Below are positions 32,464 through 37,748 of a stretch of DNA of 37,748 nucleotides, piece after piece; position 1 is the stretch's first letter; each line of letters starts with the position of its first letter. Position numbers and translations under genes: made by a program. Below the pieces are notes generated by a model. It searched no databases, had not been told where the DNA came from, and was given only the letters and a program-made list of their open reading frames with translations. This stretch comes from a virus: positions 1-37,748 of the IMG/VR virus record IMGVR_UViG_3300024999_000229; one strand, 5' to 3'.

Positions 32464-33778
32464 GTTCTTGGATGTCTGTTGGTTTAATTTTTCTTAATTC
32501 GCCATATTTATAGTTAAATTCACCTTGAGAATTAATTATTTTTGAATTGTCAATGTCAAATTTTATGTAATGATGATTTTGATTTAGGTATGTACGTGCG
32601 TAGGATAGGATTTCTAGAAGTTTTTGGTCTGATGGGATTAGGTCATCTTTTTCACTAATAATTCTAATTTCTTTCCAACCAGAACGTAGTAACCCATAGG
32701 TTCTATTTCTTTCTCTTTTTATGAATTCTTTTTCTGTTACAGTGCCGTATATGATACTATTCTTGTGACCACCACCATCGTATTCTAGATAAATCATTTC
32801 TTCTAGGAAAGCTATATCTAAAGACGATGTTTTTACGGGATAATTAAGTTCACCACCTATAAGATTGTGGATATATTTTTGTTGGATAGAGCATGGTGCT
32901 GATCCATTTTTATAAAGAGTTTGTCTAATTTTTTCTCTTATTTCTGGACTTGATAATGCATACTTAAAACCATATCTATCTAAAAATGTTGCTTGTACTC
33001 GTTCTTGTCTACAATTATTGCATCTTTCACCTAATTTGAACTTATCAATAATTACTTCGTCGTGATTCCCGCATGAACAAATATATTTTACTTTTGTTTT
33101 ACCATTTTGTATTTCTTCTTCTGTAGATAATAATTCACAATCATGTTCTTTAAAATAATTATATGTTTCCATATATGGAGTTCTCAGTGCATCTCCAGTT
33201 TTTTTATATCCACACTCTTTACATCTTTGCCCATGCATAAATTCTTTTAAGGCAATTGTGCTAGGTTTTCCACATGAACAAATATAAGGCATAGGAGTAT
33301 CTGTATTTATATATTCGTCTGCTAATAGTTCACAATTTCCCAATTTAAAAATTTCTTTTGCAATTTCTAAATCATATTTATAATTACCACCTGTATTACA
33401 AATAGGGCATCTGTGGCCTCCTACATTAAAAGCTGTAAATGTCATAGGAAATGGATGACCTTTATCACATTGGATAATTAAATAGTCTTTACATCTAACA
33501 TATTCAGTTGATATTAATATGTATCCTTCAACTGCTTCAACTATATTTTTGGCATCTTCATAAGTATATTTATATTTTCCAGTACAATGAGGACATCTAG
33601 GATTCTTCTTAAAATTGGTTATTGTTTTTGGAAATATATGATTTTTATTACATTGGAATGATAATTCTGTTTTTCCATCTATTTTATCATCAATGCTATA
33701 GTCACTAATACATTTTATATCAATGGAATTTTCTAATACCCATTGCTTAAATTGATTAATATTTTGCTTTTTACCCAT
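32450..33778 (-). CDS. Homing endonuclease, zinc-repeat plus VSR-like (EDxHD-type) nuclease (C)
   Basis: This 442-residue protein starts with a perfect GGAGGAG site. Four zinc-ribbon-like modules run from 40 to 260. Their metal ligands are C43, H47, C62, C65; C104, H108, C124, C127; C167, C169, C186, C189; and C234, C236, C253, C256. A linker (about 262-300) precedes a nuclease domain of the very-short-patch-repair/I-Bth0305I type. It has D321, E332, D334 and H338 in LDIAFLEEMIYLEYDGGGH, then KRERNRTYGLLRSGWKEIRI. It lies immediately downstream of the capsid gene that carries a group I intron, the classic place for a free-standing homing gene. The target is unknown; the intron insertion site or an intronless capsid gene is a good candidate. 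Confidence 0.82.
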   Translation of the reverse strand: MGKKQNINQFKQWVLENSIDIKCISDYSIDDKIDGKTELSFQCNKNHIFPKTITNFKKNPRCPHCTGKYKYTYEDAKNIVEAVEGYILISTEYVRCKDYLIIQCDKGHPFPMTFTAFNVGGHRCPICNTGGNYKYDLEIAKEIFKLGNCELLADEYINTDTPMPYICSCGKPSTIALKEFMHGQRCKECGYKKTGDALRTPYMETYNYFKEHDCELLSTEEEIQNGKTKVKYICSCGNHDEVIIDKFKLGERCNNCRQERVQATFLDRYGFKYALSSPEIREKIRQTLYKNGSAPCSIQQKYIHNLIGGELNYPVKTSSLDIAFLEEMIYLEYDGGGHKNSIIYGTVTEKEFIKRERNRTYGLLRSGWKEIRIISEKDDLIPSDQKLLEILSYARTYLNQNHHYIKFDIDNSKIINSQGEFNYKYGELRKIKPTDIQEQEAI

Positions 33779-33826
33779 TTTAACTCCTCCTATCGAATCA
33801 CCACCTAATTTTTTATAAAATAAAAG

Positions 33827-33852
33827 AAGGACGGGTTAGGAAAACCGTCCTT
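33827..33852 (-). terminator. Terminator of the major capsid gene
   Basis: A perfect 8-bp GC-containing stem (arms 33827-33834 and 33845-33852, 10-base loop) followed on the minus strand by CTTTTATTTTAT. It starts about 60 bases past the exon 2 stop. Confidence 0.8.
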
Positions 33853-33914
33853 GTCGAATCTTAATTAAGCATCGATTCAAAATTAAGACCTATCTTTTAT
33901 AAAATTAACTTAAA

Positions 33915-35414
33915 TTACTCAGCTAATGCCGCATCGTATATCATCCCAATTTGTGGAATATTCTCAATTGCCACGTAATTTCCGAACTCCCAATCATATC
34001 TTGTAACTTCGGCTTTTTATAAATTTGTATTCATATAGAATCGCAACTTCTATACCGTTTATAACTGCTCATACTTTCATATGAGAATAGACTATTTCTT
34101 CACCTTCACCATTATGTGTTAAGGGTTTCCATTTTCCACTCGCTTGAGTGTACTGGCATTTCAGCCATAGTCGTTGAAGTTTACTCTATTCGAGTCTTAC
34201 CTGCAATGAACATCCATTATAATAGCACTTAGGATTTAACCATATGCCATCTCTCAACTTTTTTCTACTTTCGTTCCATCACACTTAGGCATGTTTCATC
34301 CTTATGTTGTGGCATGAGAGCTTTAGGAATTACCTGCAATTAAGGAAATGTCCTATGCACATTTCTGTACATACGGGGCTAAAGTTACCCTTAAATTAAT
34401 GTCAGTTTGTGTCATCGTTGTCATATTACCACGAAGTCCAATTTGCAATGCGTTGGCGGCTCCTTGTGGTAAGAACCACAAATCAGTCGTAGGCAATTGA
34501 GGAGCATAGAAGTCACCAGCAGTATTAAGGTCAATCATATTATAAGAATTTGGCAATTCTACAACAATACTTCCTTTGTATACTTTAATAAGACCAGTTT
34601 TCATTATTTCTTCCATTACATATTCTGGGAATCTAAATTCTGTTCCTGCAGATACCGTGCTGAAAGTAGTCAAGTCTCCTAATTTATTAACTGCACTATA
34701 GTCTCCCATAATTGTAACAGAAGAACCAAAACGTCTTGCTAATTTTCTTGTATTTTCGACATTAGTCTTAGTAATCCCTTCACTATAATTCTTTAAGCTA
34801 GTAGCTGCCGTAATAGCACTTTTTAATGCGTTGATATGTGAGAGAACCATTTGGTTAACCATATCGGTCATTACTTGCTCATTGGCTGTATTAAAGGCAT
34901 TTACACTACCACTTTGTAATTCTCTGTAATCAACCACAACACCACCAGTAGAAGTTTTGGTTTCCATGATTCCAGTTCTCTTTTTTACAGTAGGGAATAC
35001 AAAAGCACCAGAAGATGCTTGAACTCTAGACTTATCTCCTTGTAATTGATAAACTTCATAACGCATTTCCTCATTTAGACCAACTTTTGTAACCGTGCCC
35101 ATAGCACTATTAATAGCCAATCTCTTTTCTAAAGGTTGTTGAATAGTAATAGTACGAATAGCATTCAACTCGGCTTTTGCCTGAGTATTACCATCATTAG
35201 CCATACCTGCTAAAGTTTTAATCTTATCCATTACTGTATCAACTTTTTTACCATATTTAGATACATCTTTTCCATAAACAATATTAGTAAAAATCTCCAC
35301 ATCTTCATTCGGACGAGCAGGATTAATAGTTGCCAACTTATTCTTTACAATTTTATTAATTTCCACTTGTTCTGCATTCTCTTGTAATTTTGTAAAATCT
35401 ATTCCAAAACTCAT
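33915..35414 (-). CDS. Major capsid protein, split by a group I intron
   Basis: Exon 1 runs from ATG 35414 (GAGG site) and reads as a 353-residue capsid protein until a stop inside the intron (34353). It has an N-terminal helical arm (about 1-115), a core with SRVQASSGAFVFPTVKKRTG and VMTDMVNQMVLSHINALKSA, and the C-terminal LWFLPQGAANALQIGLRGN, as in HK97-fold capsid proteins. Its end (TLAPYVQK) is incomplete. About 340 bases further on the protein resumes with EVTRYDWEFGNYVAIENIPQ and IGMIYDAALAE, ending in TAA at 33915. Splicing would give about 380-385 residues. The first part of exon 2 fixes its frame, but the exact 5' site is not resolved (see intron). A terminator follows. Confidence 0.85.
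34013..34354 (-). ncRNA. Group I self-splicing intron in the major capsid gene
   Basis: On the minus strand the conserved core appears in order. AATTGCAGGTAATTCCTAAAG (34344 region) is P3/P4-P5. TTCAACGACTATGG with the complementary AAATAGTCT further on is P7, the guanosine-binding helix. Two hairpins lie between them (GGC-TGAAAT-GCC and CACTC-AAGC-GAGTG), then P9 (CTCATA...TATGAG) and a further hairpin TATAGAA/TTCTATA. The intron ends ATAAAAAG, so the terminal G is probably 34013. GAAATGT and ACATTTC, flanking the 5' end, pair perfectly as P1. The 5' site could follow T34355, T34359 or T34361; the first and last keep the reading frame, while 34359 looks best by pairing. No reading frame lies inside. 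The nuclease gene C next door is the likely mobility partner. Confidence 0.88.
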
Positions 35415-35545
35415 TGTTAATACCTCTTTTCTTTCTTATTAATTATTAATATTATTTTATAGTTTAAATATTTGACATTTATCCAAAAACATATAAAAAT
35501 CTTAATCTTACAAATAGCACATACAATAATCTATAATCTCATAAC

Positions 35546-36067
35546 TTACAGATTATCGTTTGCCATTACTTCTACAACATAACCACCAGCAACAGTTCCA
35601 CCACCTGCATCAATAGTAAACGCACCAAAAGTAGTTTTCTTGATTACTTTAAGATAAATTTCATATGCCGAAACATCAGCAGTTTTAGTCCATTTCATTA
35701 CATTTGTAGTATCTGCTACAGAACGTCCAATGATAAGAGCACCAACAGCGACATCAGCAAAAGCATCTGTAACCAAATCAGCAGACATATCAAGTTGAAG
35801 TCCTACCATGTCTTTAAGTCTGAATGCACGAATATACTCATTTGCAACAACTTTATAAGAATCTGTATTGATGATTTCAGGCTTATCAATGATATTGCAC
35901 ATAACATAAACGTCACCTAATTTTGCTGTAGCTAAATCTGGAACTAATACCTGAACATCAGATGTAACATTGAACTGATAACCATTATATGTATCTGCAA
36001 TTGCCTTTACATTAGGTTTGTTGGATACATTAAGAAAATTTGAATCATGGAATTTAAATAAACTCAT
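35546..36067 (-). CDS. Probable capsid decoration or stabilising protein
   Basis: The start is placed at 36067 (GAGG site, nine-base spacing) rather than at a TTG two codons upstream. The 173-residue protein has SLFKFHDSNFLNVSNKPNVK at the N-terminus and a beta-rich body (QFNVTSDVQVLVPDLATAKL, YIRAFRLKDMVGLQLDMSAD). The C-terminus is FTIDAGGGTVAGGYVVEVMA. It lies between the scaffold and capsid genes, the usual place of a head decoration protein. I cannot assign a named family. Confidence 0.6.
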   Translation of the reverse strand: MSLFKFHDSNFLNVSNKPNVKAIADTYNGYQFNVTSDVQVLVPDLATAKLGDVYVMCNIIDKPEIINTDSYKVVANEYIRAFRLKDMVGLQLDMSADLVTDAFADVAVGALIIGRSVADTTNVMKWTKTADVSAYEIYLKVIKKTTFGAFTIDAGGGTVAGGYVVEVMANDNL

Positions 36068-36165
36068 TATCAATTACCTCATTTCTTTTTATTTTTGTTA
36101 TTACTTTAACTTAACTTGTTTATGTTTAATATATTTTACTTTCTTAACTAATTACATTTATAAAC

Positions 36166-36753
36166 TTAGTTAAAGAAAGATGGGATACTACCAGGAACCT
36201 TTTTCATTTCTTTTTCTTTAATAGAAATAAACATATCATTCTTGGTGTTAGTTTCAACATCAGTGTTATCTTGAGATGCAATCATTTCTTTGAATTTCTT
36301 TGCACATAATTCTGCTTCTGCTTTCTTCAACCCATCCAAATCAATAGCTTCAACAAAAGATTTAAGAGAATTTACTTCGCTTTCTTCAAAACCATTTTTA
36401 GTAATTTCTGTTTCAAAATATGCATTTACTTCAGCAATTTTTGCTTCTGAATCTGCTTTAATTTTTTCTTCTCTGAAAGAATTTACCTCAACTGTAAGAG
36501 ATTCTTTTTCTGCTTTTTCAGATTCAAGTAATTTATTAACCTCTACAATACTGGTGTTTAGTTCAATTACTTTACTATCAAGTTCTGTTGCTTTTTCAGT
36601 TAAAGCATTAATTTCTGTTGCTTTTTCCTCCAAAGATTTAGTCAATGAATTGATCTCTACTCCTTTTTGTTCTAGGGAGTTTGTAAGAGTATTAATTTCA
36701 TTAATTTTATCTTCGATTTTTTGATTAAGTTCCAATACAATTTTTTCATCCAT
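36166..36753 (-). CDS. Scaffold protein from an internal in-frame start
   Basis: Within the protease-scaffold gene, AAGGAGG (residues K-E-E of the long protein) lies 9 bases before an in-frame ATG at 36753. Translation from it gives a 195-residue protein. It is almost all coiled coil (repeated ELNQKIEDKINEINTLTNSL-like heptads to about residue 120) with a C-terminal segment (KKAEAELCAKKFKEMIASQ), exactly the shape of a capsid scaffold. This resembles the nested C/Nu3 arrangement of lambda, in which a shared gene makes both a protease-scaffold and a free scaffold. The ribosome site inside the gene is the best in the region. Confidence 0.75.
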   Translation of the reverse strand: MDEKIVLELNQKIEDKINEINTLTNSLEQKGVEINSLTKSLEEKATEINALTEKATELDSKVIELNTSIVEVNKLLESEKAEKESLTVEVNSFREEKIKADSEAKIAEVNAYFETEITKNGFEESEVNSLKSFVEAIDLDGLKKAEAELCAKKFKEMIASQDNTDVETNTKNDMFISIKEKEMKKVPGSIPSFFN

Positions 36754-37734
36754 TTTTTTACTTTCCTCCTTCGTTTGATTATTTAATATATTAATTAGCA
36801 CATTGTTAACTTCGACAGACTGTTCACCATCAACTGGTTTCCACCCTTCTTCAACTTTAACAATGTTGCCAATAATAACCTTAGAATTTTCCACTGTATA
36901 AGAGCTTCCATAATATTCCCCTGTACAACTATAACTTTTCATTACAAAGGTTGAATTAGTTGGATAAAACTTATGAATATAATAATAATGGTAATCATTT
37001 TCTGAATCTGAATTTTCAATAGTGAATTTTCTATTAAATGCATTTTGAATTAAGGTTGCAAGATCATTGATATCTAATTCGTTTATTTCGATTGATGCGT
37101 TATTTGGAATATTGTTATCATCTGACAATATATTGTCCTCCTTTCCTGTTTCTAATGTTGGATTATTATTTATATCAAGGTCATCCTGTTTAGAATTAAC
37201 CTCAAAAACAATTGAATCATCATCTGCTTGATTTTCTAGATTAGATAATATTGCCAGTCCAGAAAAATCAAAAATAGTGGGAATCCTGCCTTGTTTTAAA
37301 GTTCCATCAGTATTTTTATTTCCATCAAGATATATAATATTTTTCGCTTTACCTTTTCCATTTATCTCAATTGAACCATAAACTTTACCATTTTCAATTT
37401 CTTCTTTTAACCATTTTACAAAAAGACTATATCGTTGTGAATTAATATATCCTTCTGTCATCATTACTTTTTTTATTTGTCCATCAATTTCTACATCACA
37501 AATATAAGCATCTAGTACACTTCCAACAACTACTCCTTCAAACTTGACATTTCCATCTTCATCAAAACTCATTTCTCCGTGTCCTGAAGGTATTTGATTT
37601 TCTTCATCTGCCCAAGATACCACATAATTCATTCCAATGGCAGATTTAATATTATCTTGAGTATATTCCTCAAGCCATGTGATCCCATTTTTATTCCACT
37701 TACCTACTTCTGGATGGATAAAATGACTAGACAT
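36166..37734 (-). CDS. Prohead protease-scaffold fusion, N-terminus may extend past the window
   Basis: The frame is open to the window edge. The first ATG (37734) has no visible ribosome site in the 14 available bases, so the true start may lie outside. The N-terminal part (about 1-175) has SAIGMNYVVSWADEENQIPS, GHGEMSFDEDGNVKFEGVVV and VMMTEGYINSQRYSLFVKWL, the pattern of Firmicutes phage prohead proteases. A low-complexity acidic linker (N/D/E-rich) and an additional small domain at about 215-310 follow. Residues about 330-520 are scaffold coiled coil ending in PGSIPSFFN. It should organise capsid assembly and then cleave the scaffold. The catalytic triad is not confidently mapped. Confidence 0.7.
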   Translation of the reverse strand: MSSHFIHPEVGKWNKNGITWLEEYTQDNIKSAIGMNYVVSWADEENQIPSGHGEMSFDEDGNVKFEGVVVGSVLDAYICDVEIDGQIKKVMMTEGYINSQRYSLFVKWLKEEIENGKVYGSIEINGKGKAKNIIYLDGNKNTDGTLKQGRIPTIFDFSGLAILSNLENQADDDSIVFEVNSKQDDLDINNNPTLETGKEDNILSDDNNIPNNASIEINELDINDLATLIQNAFNRKFTIENSDSENDYHYYYIHKFYPTNSTFVMKSYSCTGEYYGSSYTVENSKVIIGNIVKVEEGWKPVDGEQSVEVNNVLINILNNQTKEESKKMDEKIVLELNQKIEDKINEINTLTNSLEQKGVEINSLTKSLEEKATEINALTEKATELDSKVIELNTSIVEVNKLLESEKAEKESLTVEVNSFREEKIKADSEAKIAEVNAYFETEITKNGFEESEVNSLKSFVEAIDLDGLKKAEAELCAKKFKEMIASQDNTDVETNTKNDMFISIKEKEMKKVPGSIPSFFN

Positions 37735-37748
37735 TTTAATTTTTACGC

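Noticed and set aside
34353-34365. Capsid protein ending naturally at the stop at 34353
   Set aside because: A protein-like capsid C-terminus continues after a group I intron core, so this stop is intronic.
36290-36724. 144-codon plus-strand frame opposite the scaffold coiled coil
   Set aside because: Serine/phenylalanine-rich antisense shadow of a K/E-rich coiled coil; no start signals.
1-37748. CRISPR array, tRNA or rRNA genes
   Set aside because: No regular repeat-spacer pattern and no cloverleaf or rRNA sequence was seen on either strand.

Overview
The window is late-gene DNA of a large tailed bacteriophage or prophage, siphovirus-like, from a low-GC Firmicutes host and most likely a clostridial one. 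The evidence is the very AT-rich sequence, strong AGGAGG-type ribosome binding sites, standard stop codons, and an almost unbroken minus-strand morphogenesis module. That module holds a protease-scaffold, major capsid, head-tail connectors, tail tube, a 2068-residue tape measure, a distal tail protein and a giant tail-tip protein. I see no host chromosomal gene, so an integrated prophage cannot be told from an extrachromosomal phage.

Reading in the direction of transcription (37.7 kb down to 1): the head block (37734-28498) encodes a protease-scaffold with an internal scaffold start, a probable decoration protein, the major capsid gene split by a group I intron, a homing endonuclease, and connector, fibre and neck proteins. 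The tail block starts at 28462 with tail completion, a probable assembly protein and the tail tube. It is interrupted at 26.3-14.8 kb by about 11.5 kb of mostly accessory DNA. It resumes with two small tail proteins, the tape measure (start 13637), Dit (7345) and the tail-tip protein (6511, running off the window).

The accessory block holds: a second large homing-type nuclease; two receptor-end or fibre-like proteins; an AntA protein fused to an EYD-x(3)-H nuclease domain; a DUF1064-type nuclease lacking an ATG; a tyrosine recombinase; a BRO antirepressor, which is the only plus-strand gene; a GNAT toxin-like cassette with its own near-consensus promoter and terminator; a third large nuclease with homing-endonuclease-associated repeats; and a two-gene membrane 'moron' with its own promoter. 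Lysogeny-type genes in the middle of tail genes are unusual.

The main points for follow-up are the group I intron in the capsid gene, five different PD-(D/E)XK/VSR-like nuclease genes in 37 kb (two sharing a repeat-plus-nuclease architecture), the nested scaffold start, AUA at the expected start position of two genes with good ribosome binding sites, and several short patches of strong strand-specific base composition.
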